Below are positions 1-7,989 of a DNA stretch of 64,000 nucleotides, one piece after another. The DNA is from Aquimarina sp. AU474 (lineage in GTDB: Bacteria > Bacteroidota > Bacteroidia > Flavobacteriales > Flavobacteriaceae): assembly GCF_900312815.1 (NCBI RefSeq), contig NZ_OMPE01000006.1:248001-312000 (forward strand), in the 5' to 3' direction. Position numbers and translations under genes: made by a program. Numbering within the stretch: the first letter of the stretch is position 1; every line of letters begins with the position of its first letter. The notes under the pieces are model-generated. The model had not been told where the DNA came from. It searched no databases and saw only the letters and a program-made list of their open reading frames with translations.

Positions 1-75
1 ATTAACACGCTTATTTAGCGTTCTAAAAAATTTGGCAGAATCGGCTCTGCTAAAACGTACATTAGGTGTTGTCAT
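1..75 (-). CDS. N-terminal 25 residues of a fatty acid (acyl-CoA) desaturase, cut by the window edge
   Basis: An open frame on the minus strand starts with ATG at 75 and runs off the left edge. The visible peptide begins MTTPNVRFSRADSAKFFR. From memory this resembles the conserved start of flavobacterial acyl-CoA desaturases (VRFSR...FFRTLNKRV), membrane di-iron enzymes that introduce double bonds into acyl chains. The histidine boxes lie outside the window, so the family call rests only on the N-terminus. The gene is divergent from rsmG. Confidence 0.55.
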   Translation of the reverse strand, partial: MTTPNVRFSRADSAKFFRTLNKRVN

Positions 76-88
76 GTTATTGAGGTTT

Positions 89-110
89 ATGACCAAACGT
101 TATAGGTCAT
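89..110. repeat. Short inverted repeat between the desaturase and rsmG
   Basis: ATGACC at 89-94 is answered by GGTCAT at 105-110 around a 10-base loop that contains AACGTT. It sits just upstream of the divergent desaturase start, where an operator could lie. Six-base arms can arise by chance in AT-rich DNA, so the functional reading is weak. Confidence 0.25.
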
Positions 111-186
111 CGTAATATTGGGTAAATTTAGGTATTTAAATTTTTTTAAGTTCCTAAAAAGAAGTAAAATATATCAGTTTAACATG

Positions 187-194
187 TATTTTTG
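187..194 (+). promoter_or_regulatory. Bacteroidetes -7 box upstream of rsmG
   Basis: TATTTTTG matches the Bacteroidetes -7 consensus TAnnTTTG and ends 17 bases before the ATG at 212. The implied leader is very short. No clear -33 TTG was found at the usual distance. Confidence 0.5.
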
Positions 195-211
195 CGCTTT
201 AACTTGAATTG

Positions 212-841
212 ATGAATACCATATTAAAATATTTTCCGGATTTAACCGAAGAACAACAAGATCAGTTTTCTAAGCTGAGAGAATTGTATACTGAATGGAA
301 TGCAAAGATTAATGTAATTTCTCGTAAAGACATAGAATTGCTGTATGAACGACATGTATTGCATTCTCTGGGAATAGCTAAAATACAGAGTTTTAAGCCT
401 GGATCTAATGTTTTGGATGTAGGTACGGGTGGAGGGTTTCCGGGGATTCCTTTGGCGATTTTATTCCCAGAAACGCAGTTTTATTTGATCGACGTTATTG
501 CCAAAAAAATTAAAGTGGTTAATGAAGTGGCAAATGCTTTAGAGCTCAAAAATGTAAAAGCTGAACAACGCAGAGCAGGAACTTTTGACGAACGTTTTGA
601 CTTTGTAGTAAGTCGAGCAGTTACTAATATGCCGGATTTTGTGAAATGGGTACGCAAAAATATTGCTAAAAAAAGTAATCATGAGTTGCAAAATGGGATT
701 TTGTACCTGAAAGGCGGAGATTTAACTCAGGAGCTAGCACTTTTTCCAAAAGCTGTAGAACATAATCTTTCTGATTATTTTAAAGAAGGTTTCTTCGAAA
801 CAAAGAAGGTGGTGTATCTTCCTTTAAAATATAAACTTTAA
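212..841 (+). CDS. rsmG: 16S rRNA (guanine(527)-N(7))-methyltransferase RsmG
   Basis: RsmG uses S-adenosylmethionine to methylate N7 of G527 in 16S rRNA. The 209-residue product has the family length and carries the Rossmann SAM-binding loop LDVGTGGGFPGIPLAI at about residues 68-83, followed by FYLIDV, the acidic end of the second strand. I chose the ATG at 212 over an in-frame TTG at 209 because only a codon separates them and ATG is preferred. The gene converges with the next gene and overlaps its end by 4 bases. The call is secure. Confidence 0.95.
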   Translation: MNTILKYFPDLTEEQQDQFSKLRELYTEWNAKINVISRKDIELLYERHVLHSLGIAKIQSFKPGSNVLDVGTGGGFPGIPLAILFPETQFYLIDVIAKKIKVVNEVANALELKNVKAEQRRAGTFDERFDFVVSRAVTNMPDFVKWVRKNIAKKSNHELQNGILYLKGGDLTQELALFPKAVEHNLSDYFKEGFFETKKVVYLPLKYKL

Positions 842-1299
842 CTTTTTAAATTTAACCGCATCTCAATTAAATGTTTTTTAAAGCCTGTCTTTTGGTAGGC
901 TTTTATAGCTCGCGGGTTTTTCTCATAAACTTTTAAACGAATCTCTTCAATGTCTTTAGTGCTAAACCAATTGGTAATATGTGTTATAATGGCCTGGCTA
1001 ACACCTTTTCCTCTATGTTCTTCTTTTACATACATAAAACCAATATACCCTAGCTGTTTTTGTAAAAAAAAATCTTGTCTATCTCTAATTTGACCATAAC
1101 CACTACCAATGATTTCGTCATTAATTTCGGCAACCACAACTTCCGTTTGCTTCGAAAGGATATATTTTTCAATACTATAATAACTTATTTTTTCATGTTG
1201 CTTTAAAGTGATATCCATAGGACGCTCGGCTTCTATGATTTTTTGTTCAAAATCAAGAAGGGTAGGTAAATCCTCTATTTTAGCAGTTCTAAGAATCAT
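838..1299 (-). CDS. GNAT-family N-acetyltransferase
   Basis: This 153-residue protein has the GNAT fold signature: an acidic N-terminal strand, then GFMYVKEEHRGKGVSQAII, the acetyl-CoA pyrophosphate loop (R/Q-x-x-G-x-G/A) at about residues 88-106, and KVYEKNPRAIKAYQKTGF, the typical C-terminal Asn and Tyr region. It is probably cytosolic and acetylates an amine. The substrate cannot be read from the sequence. Its 3' end overlaps that of rsmG by 4 bases. Confidence 0.85.
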   Translation of the reverse strand: MILRTAKIEDLPTLLDFEQKIIEAERPMDITLKQHEKISYYSIEKYILSKQTEVVVAEINDEIIGSGYGQIRDRQDFFLQKQLGYIGFMYVKEEHRGKGVSQAIITHITNWFSTKDIEEIRLKVYEKNPRAIKAYQKTGFKKHLIEMRLNLKS

Positions 1300-1322
1300 A
1301 TGGTATTGGTGTTAAAAGAAAT

Positions 1323-1353
1323 AAAAAAAGGATGTCTTAAGACATCCTTTTTT
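1323..1353 (-). terminator. Bidirectional-looking intrinsic terminator after pruA
   Basis: The stem GGATGTC, loop TTAA, GACATCC is flanked by an A-run on one side and a T-run on the other. It lies between the end of pruA and the start of the GNAT gene, both on the minus strand, so it most likely ends the pruA transcript. Confidence 0.85.
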
Positions 1354-1363
1354 GTTAATTGTA

Positions 1364-2992
1364 TTATTCTCCTAGAAAAGGATATCTATAATCTTTTGGT
1401 GAAACAAAAGTTTCTTTAATGGTTCTTGGAGAAACCCAACGCAATAGATTTAAATATGATCCTGCTTTGTCATTTGTTCCAGAAGCTCGAGCACCACCAA
1501 AAGGTTGTTGTCCAACAACAGCTCCTGTTGGTTTATCATTAATATAAAAATTACCAGCACTATTTTGTAATGCTTTAGTAGCTTCTGCTGCTGCATAACG
1601 ATTTGTAGAAAATATAGCTCCTGTGAGGGCATATTCGCTAGTGTTGTCAACTAATTTTAAGGTATCTGCCCATTGATTGTCATCATATACGTAAATGGTA
1701 ATTACGGGCCCAAAAAGTTCTGTACACATTGTAGTGTATTTTGGGTCTTTTGCAAGAATTACTGTAGGCTCTATAAAATAACCTTTGGATTTGTCATAGT
1801 TACCACCTGCAATAATTTCTGCATCAGGGTCATTCTTAGCTTGGTCGATATATTTTGCTAGTTTATCAAAAGATCCTTCATGGATAACCGCAGTAATGAA
1901 GTTACTCATGTCTTCTGGTGATCCCATTTTAAAAGACTTAGTGTCTTCAATTAAAAACTTTTCTACATCTGCCCATAGGCTTTTAGGAATATAAGCTCTT
2001 GAAGCAGCGCTACATTTCTGTCCTTGAAATTCAAAAGCTCCTCGAGAGATACCAGTGGCTACTTGCTTAGCATTTGCACTAGGGTGAGCGATTATAAAGT
2101 CTTTACCTCCTGTTTCTCCAACTATTCTAGGATATGTTTTGTAGTTATGGATATTGGTTCCAATTTTTGCCCAAATATCTTTAAATACATGTGTGCTTCC
2201 AGTAAAGTGAATACCCGCAAAATCAGGGCTGGCTAAAACTGTATCTGTAATCATTACAGGATCTCCATATACCACATTAATTACTCCATCAGGCACGCCA
2301 GCTTCTTTAAAGATGTCTACAATAATTTTAGCCGAAAATATTTGGCTATCACTAGGTTTCCAAACTACAGTATTACCCATTAATGCAGCACTTGCAGGAA
2401 GATTTCCTGCAATAGCAGTAAAGTTAAATGGTGTAATAGCATATACAAATCCTTCTAATGGTCGGTATTCTAATCTGTTCCATGAATCTGAGGTAGAATC
2501 TGGTTGGTCCTCATAAATTTGAGTCATAAATTCTACGTTGAAGCGTAGAAAATCTATGAATTCGCATGCCGCATCAATTTCAGCCTGAAAAATATTCTTA
2601 GATTGAGCCAACATTGTTGATGCATTAATTCTTGCTCTATATGGCCCTGCTATTAGTTCTGCTGCTCTTAAAAATACAGCAGCACGTTGTTCCCAAGCTA
2701 GATCTGCCCACTGCTCTCTTGCTTCTATGGCGGTATCAATTGCTTTTTGTACGTGTGCTTTTTCTGCCTTGTGGTATGTTCCTAATACATGCTTGTGATC
2801 GTGAGGAGGAGACATTGTGCCGGTGTCCCCGGTTTTTATCTCTTCACCATTAATATATAAAGGAACATCTATTGTGTCGCTATACATTTTTTTATAAGTA
2901 GCCAGAACTTCTTCTCTCTCTGGTGTTCCAGGAGCGTAAGACTTTACAGGTTCATTTATTGCTGTAGGAACTTGAAAAAAACCTTTTCCCAT
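1364..2992 (-). CDS. pruA: L-glutamate gamma-semialdehyde (1-pyrroline-5-carboxylate) dehydrogenase
   Basis: This enzyme oxidises glutamate gamma-semialdehyde to glutamate with NAD+, the second step of proline breakdown. The 542-residue length is typical of the stand-alone PruA family. It is an aldehyde dehydrogenase with the general-base glutamate in GETGGKDF (Glu293) and the catalytic cysteine in QGQKCSAASR (Cys327); the C-terminal GQQPFGGARASGTNDKAG segment is also characteristic of this family. Proline dehydrogenase is not in the window. A -7 box at 3056-3063 and a strong terminator at 1323-1353 suggest it is a single-gene transcript. Confidence 0.95.
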   Translation of the reverse strand: MGKGFFQVPTAINEPVKSYAPGTPEREEVLATYKKMYSDTIDVPLYINGEEIKTGDTGTMSPPHDHKHVLGTYHKAEKAHVQKAIDTAIEAREQWADLAWEQRAAVFLRAAELIAGPYRARINASTMLAQSKNIFQAEIDAACEFIDFLRFNVEFMTQIYEDQPDSTSDSWNRLEYRPLEGFVYAITPFNFTAIAGNLPASAALMGNTVVWKPSDSQIFSAKIIVDIFKEAGVPDGVINVVYGDPVMITDTVLASPDFAGIHFTGSTHVFKDIWAKIGTNIHNYKTYPRIVGETGGKDFIIAHPSANAKQVATGISRGAFEFQGQKCSAASRAYIPKSLWADVEKFLIEDTKSFKMGSPEDMSNFITAVIHEGSFDKLAKYIDQAKNDPDAEIIAGGNYDKSKGYFIEPTVILAKDPKYTTMCTELFGPVITIYVYDDNQWADTLKLVDNTSEYALTGAIFSTNRYAAAEATKALQNSAGNFYINDKPTGAVVGQQPFGGARASGTNDKAGSYLNLLRWVSPRTIKETFVSPKDYRYPFLGE

Positions 2993-3055
2993 AATGTAAT
3001 ATGTTGTTTAAAATTATTAAGATGTATTATCTAATGAGTTAGTCAATTAGGATAG

Positions 3056-3063
3056 CAAAGATA
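3056..3063 (-). promoter_or_regulatory. Bacteroidetes -7 box upstream of pruA
   Basis: On the minus strand this reads TATCTTTG, a full match to TAnnTTTG, placed 64 bases before the pruA start codon. The -33 element is not obvious. Confidence 0.5.
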
Positions 3064-3163
3064 GAAAATTAAAAAAGTTAATATCTATTTTAACCTTTTA
3101 TAAACATTGTGGGGTATGTATTTTTTTTTGTAAGTTGTCAAATATTTAGCCGACCCAAAATTT

Positions 3164-3880
3164 ATGTGTACAGTAACGTTAATTCCAACTCAAGAAAATA
3201 ATTTTATTCTAACCTCTAATCGTGATGAGGCTATTAATAGAAAAACATTACTTCCTGAGTTCTATCAAGTAAATAAAACAAGAATGCTATTTCCTAAAGA
3301 TGCTGTAGCAGGAGGTACTTGGATAGGTGTAAGTGATAAAAATACAATGATATGTTTACTAAATGGTGGCTTTGAAATTCATGAAAGGCTTTCGTCATAT
3401 AGACAAAGTAGAGGGGTTGTTGTAAAGGATTTGCTAGAAGCAGATTATTTAGAGGAGGCCATATTAGCATATGATTATAACGGTATAGAGCCATTTACTA
3501 TAGTAGCGGCAAATTGGCAATCTGATTTGGTGCTTTTTGAATTGGTCTGGGATGGTAAGAAAAAACATTTCCGTTCCTTAGAGAAAGAAACCCATATTTG
3601 GTCATCTTCTACGCTTTATAATCAAAAAATGAAGACCATTCGTAAAAAGTGGTTTAAGACCTTTGAAGAAGAAAATATCCATACTCCAGATACCTTATTA
3701 GATTTTCATAAAAATGCTGGAATTGGAGATAAGGATGTTGATCTGCAAATAGATAGAGGTTTTTTGAAAACAAGAAGCATAACGCAGATTGTTAAGAATG
3801 ATGAAGACTTATCTATGAGATATGAGAACTTACAAAACAAAGAGGTAAATACGGTTACTTTTGAAGCTATAACGGCGTGA
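3164..3880 (+). CDS. NRDE (TANGO2-like) family protein
   Basis: The 238-residue product starts MCTVTLIP and carries SNRDEA at about residues 18-23, the NRDE motif that names this family, which is related to eukaryotic TANGO2. The conserved Cys2 directly after the initiator Met would become the N-terminal residue after Met removal, as in N-terminal nucleophile hydrolases; whether it acts that way is unknown. There is no signal peptide. The stop overlaps the next start as GTGA, so the two genes are translationally coupled. The biochemical role is unproven in bacteria. Confidence 0.85.
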   Translation: MCTVTLIPTQENNFILTSNRDEAINRKTLLPEFYQVNKTRMLFPKDAVAGGTWIGVSDKNTMICLLNGGFEIHERLSSYRQSRGVVVKDLLEADYLEEAILAYDYNGIEPFTIVAANWQSDLVLFELVWDGKKKHFRSLEKETHIWSSSTLYNQKMKTIRKKWFKTFEEENIHTPDTLLDFHKNAGIGDKDVDLQIDRGFLKTRSITQIVKNDEDLSMRYENLQNKEVNTVTFEAITA

Positions 3881-4884
3881 ACTACACAGGCAAAATAATT
3901 TCGCTTGCTTTTCCTGATACCTTTGTTCGTTTTTCTGACGAGAAAAATGCATCAAACCTATTACAATTATTTGGTTTGGGTAAGAATGGAGTGATTAAAG
4001 CTGGACATGCAGCCTTTGTTCTTATTGAAAACAAAACAGGAATTGCAGAATACTATGACTTTGGACGGTATATTACTCCTCAAGGTAAAGGGAGGGTTAG
4101 AAGTGCTGTTACCGATGTGGAGTTAGAAATACCTTTTAAGGCTACATTTACCTCAGACCAAAAATTAGCAAATATTAATGAATTTTTGTTGTGGCTTGAA
4201 AAGCATCCCGAAAAAACTCATGGTAGTGGTCGATTAGTGGCTTCGGTATGTGATAATATTTTTTATGATAAGGCAAGGGCGTATGTTATAGAGACTCAAA
4301 GCAGAGGGAGTATTCCGTATAGCACGTTTAGAAAAGAAGGAAGTAATTGTTCGAGAATCGTTACTGATACCATATTGGAAAGCACAGACAATTCGAAAAT
4401 TAGAACCCCATTATTGAGAAATAAAATGTTTACACCAAGTCCTTTGGGTAATGTTGAAAAATCGCGTTTAAAAAACCCTATTTATCAAGTTGAAAAAGGG
4501 GAGTTGATAGTGTATCCAGGATCAGTTTTTAAAGAAAACCTCACAAACTACTTTGATAAGAAAATTCCTGAAATGACGAATAACCATGTGGTTAGTCCAC
4601 AAGGATTTTTAAAGAACGCTCATTTTCTGGATGGTATAGGAAGTAGTGCATACTTTGTTATGAATTCTCACGAATCCAGTCAAAATCTGTTTGAGATCAC
4701 AAGATATACAGAGTGTGGAGAGGAAGATTTTAAAGGTGTGTTTTCTGTTAAGAGCAAACACTTTGATATAGAGAAAGATTATTCTTTTGTTTATGATTCT
4801 AATTGTAAGTATTGCCATGTTGAGCAAGAAGGGAATAAAATCCGATTTGATTTAAAACATCGCATTATACCAATTAATGGCTAG
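3877..4884 (+). CDS. DUF6695-like protein, possible permuted NlpC/P60 (papain-like) fold
   Basis: This 335-residue protein starts with GTG at 3877, overlapping the stop of the NRDE gene by 4 bases. It resembles flavobacterial proteins annotated DUF6695. I see GHAAFVLI with His44, followed by an aromatic strand EYYDFGRY, and later GSNCSRIVTDTI with Cys158. A histidine in a GHxxF strand before a cysteine at a helix start is the order found in permuted NlpC/P60 and LRAT-like papain-fold proteins. That assignment is inference. No signal peptide or membrane segment is seen. Coupling to an NRDE protein suggests a shared, unknown function. Confidence 0.6.
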   Translation: MNYTGKIISLAFPDTFVRFSDEKNASNLLQLFGLGKNGVIKAGHAAFVLIENKTGIAEYYDFGRYITPQGKGRVRSAVTDVELEIPFKATFTSDQKLANINEFLLWLEKHPEKTHGSGRLVASVCDNIFYDKARAYVIETQSRGSIPYSTFRKEGSNCSRIVTDTILESTDNSKIRTPLLRNKMFTPSPLGNVEKSRLKNPIYQVEKGELIVYPGSVFKENLTNYFDKKIPEMTNNHVVSPQGFLKNAHFLDGIGSSAYFVMNSHESSQNLFEITRYTECGEEDFKGVFSVKSKHFDIEKDYSFVYDSNCKYCHVEQEGNKIRFDLKHRIIPING

Positions 4885-4910
4885 AATATAGAATGAATAA
4901 GAATGTCTGA

Positions 4911-5297
4911 TTAATTAAGAGCAAATGGTGCGCTTAGTTTAAAGCCAGGGATTAATACCTTAAACTTTCTGGTAGAAGTGAAGTTAACCATATTATAGTG
5001 TCCTTTCATAGCACCAAATGGAGAGCTAAGAAGACATCCACTGTTATATGTGTGAGATTCTCCAGGTTTAAGAACAGGTTTTTTGCCGATAACACCTTCC
5101 CCTTCCACAACTTCAGTGCTGTTTAAGGCGTCTTTGATTTCCCAGAAACGCGAAGTGAGTTGTACAGAGTCTTTACTTTGATTTTCAATTGTGATACGAT
5201 AACCAAAGGCAAAATGAATCTTGTAGTTCTTATAGAACGTACCTTCAAAGGTGGTGTCCACCGAAATCTTTATACCTCTTGTTATTTGTTGAACCAT
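4911..5297 (-). CDS. apaG: ApaG (DUF525) protein
   Basis: ApaG is a small immunoglobulin-like beta-sandwich protein linked genetically to Co2+/Mg2+ resistance and to ApaH; its exact activity is unknown. The frame is open further upstream, but I place the start at the ATG at 5297 (MVQQITRGIKISV) because family members begin near there and the alternative would overlap the upstream gene. That gives 128 residues, the usual length. Diagnostic stretches are FGYRITIEN, FWEIKDALN, EVVEGEGVIGKKPVLKPGE and SPFGAMKGHY. The start lies one base beyond the stop of the DUF3667 gene, so the two are cotranscribed. Confidence 0.93.
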   Translation of the reverse strand: MVQQITRGIKISVDTTFEGTFYKNYKIHFAFGYRITIENQSKDSVQLTSRFWEIKDALNSTEVVEGEGVIGKKPVLKPGESHTYNSGCLLSSPFGAMKGHYNMVNFTSTRKFKVLIPGFKLSAPFALN

Positions 5298-5298
5298 C

Positions 5299-6450
5299 CT
5301 AAAAAATAAAAATCGAACCTGCAATAGTAATGGCGGAGCCAATACCTGCTAAGATAAAAAATAAAACATTCAATAATAGAAATTTAACAATAGTTTTGCC
5401 TCTACCTTGATTATAGAATTTTCGCATTGCTCTATAAAGGTAAAAAAGAAATATCCATATGGCAATCCCCGAAGCTGCTTTGCTTTTTATGATTTGATCA
5501 ATTAGTATAGATATTCCGATAAGTATAAAAAACATGGTTTGCGTATGAAACGTAAATACTAAATGCTCCATGTAAGTAAAAGGCCTTCTAACATAGAGTA
5601 GCCATATACTTAATGCAAAGAAAGGAAGGAAGAAGAATATAATAAAAGGCAATTTGTTAAATATAAACTCTAATAGTTCACGGCCATAATTATCGTTAAT
5701 ACTATTTGTTTTTATAGCTCTGTGGTAGATATATTTATTAAATCTATTTTTTTTATGATTTAATTCTGTAAGGGCTCGAATAGCTGAGACTTCCCCTGTT
5801 TTGTCATAATGATCATCGTACATTGTCCATAGTTTTGTACTTTTCTTAAAAAAGCCCATAGAATCAATTTGTTCTTGCGAATAATAAATGATTTTTTCAG
5901 GTTCTTGTTCTTCTGTAAAGAAAGGTGAGGTGTTTTCTATTTCTGCTATATTTTTGGCGATTTCTTCTTTTTGTGATACCGAAAGCCCTTTGTTTCCTTT
6001 AATGTCTTTAGTGATTTTCTGTTTTAGAGAATCTACATCAACATTTTCTTTTATTTCATTAACAGCATCTTTTCCAAAAGATATCTTGTCTTCTACTCCT
6101 GTGCTAAAATCATCAAAATCAATAAACAACCCATTGATGATAAAAAATATTATAGAAACACTAAGGTAAAATCGAAAAGGATTAGCATACTTCACTCTAA
6201 TGCCTTCTACATAATCTTTAGAGATTTTTCCAGGGCTAAATAGTAAAGCAATTATAGTGTGCCTTAATCGAGAATCGTATGAAAAAATACTGGCAAAAAA
6301 CTCACCAAAAAAATCTTTTAATGATAGTTTTTTTGTGGTGTTGATTTGTCCGCAATTATGGCAATACCGATCAATCATATCTAAAGGAACGCCGCAATTA
6401 AGACATTCGTTTCCCCGATACTTTTTTAAAAATCTCCCCTTATTTTTCAT
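5299..6450 (-). CDS. DUF3667 membrane protein with N-terminal zinc ribbon
   Basis: The protein has 383 residues. A zinc-ribbon-like pair CLNC and CHNC (Cys16, Cys19, Cys30, Cys33) is followed by the DUF3667 core (LSLKDFFGEFF...SRLRHTI...LFSPGKISKDYVEGIR). Five or so hydrophobic segments follow, one near residue 95 and four in the C-terminal third, with a charged lysine/glutamate-rich stretch of about 150 residues between them. It is predicted to sit in the inner membrane with the ribbon in the cytosol. The function of the family is unknown. It is cotranscribed with apaG. Confidence 0.85.
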   Translation of the reverse strand: MKNKGRFLKKYRGNECLNCGVPLDMIDRYCHNCGQINTTKKLSLKDFFGEFFASIFSYDSRLRHTIIALLFSPGKISKDYVEGIRVKYANPFRFYLSVSIIFFIINGLFIDFDDFSTGVEDKISFGKDAVNEIKENVDVDSLKQKITKDIKGNKGLSVSQKEEIAKNIAEIENTSPFFTEEQEPEKIIYYSQEQIDSMGFFKKSTKLWTMYDDHYDKTGEVSAIRALTELNHKKNRFNKYIYHRAIKTNSINDNYGRELLEFIFNKLPFIIFFFLPFFALSIWLLYVRRPFTYMEHLVFTFHTQTMFFILIGISILIDQIIKSKAASGIAIWIFLFYLYRAMRKFYNQGRGKTIVKFLLLNVLFFILAGIGSAITIAGSIFIF

Positions 6451-6528
6451 GAATGGTTAGTTTGTCCCAACTAGGTGACTAAAATAATAGGAGTTTATTA
6501 CAATGCCAAAAATGAATAACTAAATATT

Positions 6529-7800
6529 CTAATTTGTAATAGTCGAAGAGTTTCCTGTACCTTTTCCGATAGCACGATCATACCGAGCTCCCGGAGCTCG
6601 GTAGTATGGGATAACGGTATATTCGTTTTCAGTTTCGTCATAATTACCGCTAATAATCCCAGGATCCAGAGTTCCGTCTGGGCGTAAAAGAACGTATTTA
6701 TAGTTGTAAAAACCTTGTTTAAATAACCTCGTAGCACTATAAAAACCAGTTTCTTTATTGTATTGTAGTTTTGTGGAATCGTCTAGCGTATAATTATTAA
6801 AATTACCATATATATGAAGTTCTCCATCCCCTATACCTTCATAAGATTCTAATAAAAAATGCATCCAGACATAATCAGCTTCAACATTGTTGTTATCATT
6901 AGCATTAATATTTCGAATTACAAAGTTTCCATTAATATCGGGGTTGTACGTGTATCTTCTATTTGCCCTTGTGATATTACGATGTAGATAATTATGGTAA
7001 ATATCTTTTAGTTCTATTTTGGCGATACTTGCATAGGCAGCACGTATATCTTTACTGTCAAATGATAAATATTCGTTTCCTCCCCAAAAACTGGATTCTT
7101 GATCGTATTTGTACACCAGTTTGTTGGCAATAGTAAATTGCGGTATAAGGTTGGTTATAGCTTCTTTAATATCATTATTTTGAATGACTAGGGTTTGTAC
7201 TGTTTTTTTAGGATTTCTTAGAATTTGGTTAGGTGAGTTTATTTCGAATTGAACGGATTGTCTGGTATCGATATATTTAAAATCTCTTGATCTTTTGGTG
7301 TATACCTTTACAGTTGTTAATGGTTCGTAAATGATGAATTTGCGAGAAAATACGGTTTCGTCATCATCATTATAAATTTCTAGTATGTAATTTCCGCTTA
7401 CTTTTAATCCTCTTGTGTCTTCATTTGGGATACTTAATGTATAATGACTATACATTTGCAAGGTGTTAAATGAGTTTTCGTAATTAACTATTCGAATTTC
7501 ATCAAATCCATCCATGAATTCATTTTTATATAAAACCGATGGAGTCCAATCAAAATTATAATGCGTAATTCTATAATAGTAATCGGCCTCATCACCATGA
7601 ATATCATCAAAAGTAATTCTAAGAGGTTCTCCTAGTTTAATAATTGGGATTCCTGCGAATTCTTGATTGCCAGTAAATTGTATGGTCCGGATATAATCAA
7701 CTGCGGGAGTTTCTTCAACAATAGACTGACCAAATAGAGTAAGATTAATATTGGTAAGAAATACAAGTAAAAGTGTAGTTTGTTGAAGTTTTTTAAACAT
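6529..7800 (-). CDS. Type IX secretion system plug protein (DUF5103)
   Basis: DUF5103 proteins include the Plug that caps the periplasmic side of the SprA outer-membrane translocon of the type IX secretion system. The start is placed at ATG 7800 (MFKKLQQTTLLLVF), which begins a clear signal peptide ending near FGQS; an upstream in-frame ATG at 7833 would add an implausible leader. The 423-residue mature architecture is all beta, with family motifs DEADYYYRITHYNFDW, YSHYTLSIPNEDTRGLKVSGNYIL and, near the C-terminus, GFYSATRLFKQGFYNYKYV. It matches the T9SS type B cargo found elsewhere in the window. Neighbours are not T9SS genes. Confidence 0.85.
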   Translation of the reverse strand: MFKKLQQTTLLLVFLTNINLTLFGQSIVEETPAVDYIRTIQFTGNQEFAGIPIIKLGEPLRITFDDIHGDEADYYYRITHYNFDWTPSVLYKNEFMDGFDEIRIVNYENSFNTLQMYSHYTLSIPNEDTRGLKVSGNYILEIYNDDDETVFSRKFIIYEPLTTVKVYTKRSRDFKYIDTRQSVQFEINSPNQILRNPKKTVQTLVIQNNDIKEAITNLIPQFTIANKLVYKYDQESSFWGGNEYLSFDSKDIRAAYASIAKIELKDIYHNYLHRNITRANRRYTYNPDINGNFVIRNINANDNNNVEADYVWMHFLLESYEGIGDGELHIYGNFNNYTLDDSTKLQYNKETGFYSATRLFKQGFYNYKYVLLRPDGTLDPGIISGNYDETENEYTVIPYYRAPGARYDRAIGKGTGNSSTITN

Positions 7801-7945
7801 TATTAAGGTTGTTGAGGGTATAAATATAAACAAAATACGTGCCTAAATGATAAAGTTGGTTTCTTTGAGAGTAAAACCTTTATTTAGAAACGTTATAAAT
7901 AAAATCTTATAACACAACCAGCTTTCACTTACGTGTTTTAATTAG

Positions 7946-7953
7946 TAAATTTG
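7946..7953 (+). promoter_or_regulatory. Bacteroidetes -7 box of the nqr operon
   Basis: TAAATTTG fits TAnnTTTG and ends 36 bases before the nqrA ATG at 7990. No other promoter-like element is seen between the divergent plug gene and nqrA. Confidence 0.55.
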
Positions 7954-7989
7954 CACGATTTTTTTAGTTAATTAACATAGACTACAAAT

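Noticed and set aside
4911-5342. Longer apaG start at 5342
   Set aside because: It would overlap the upstream DUF3667 gene by 44 bases and add a hydrophobic leader not found in the family; ATG 5297 gives the normal length.
6529-7833. Longer start for the plug protein at 7833
   Set aside because: The extra 11 residues precede a complete signal peptide beginning at ATG 7800.
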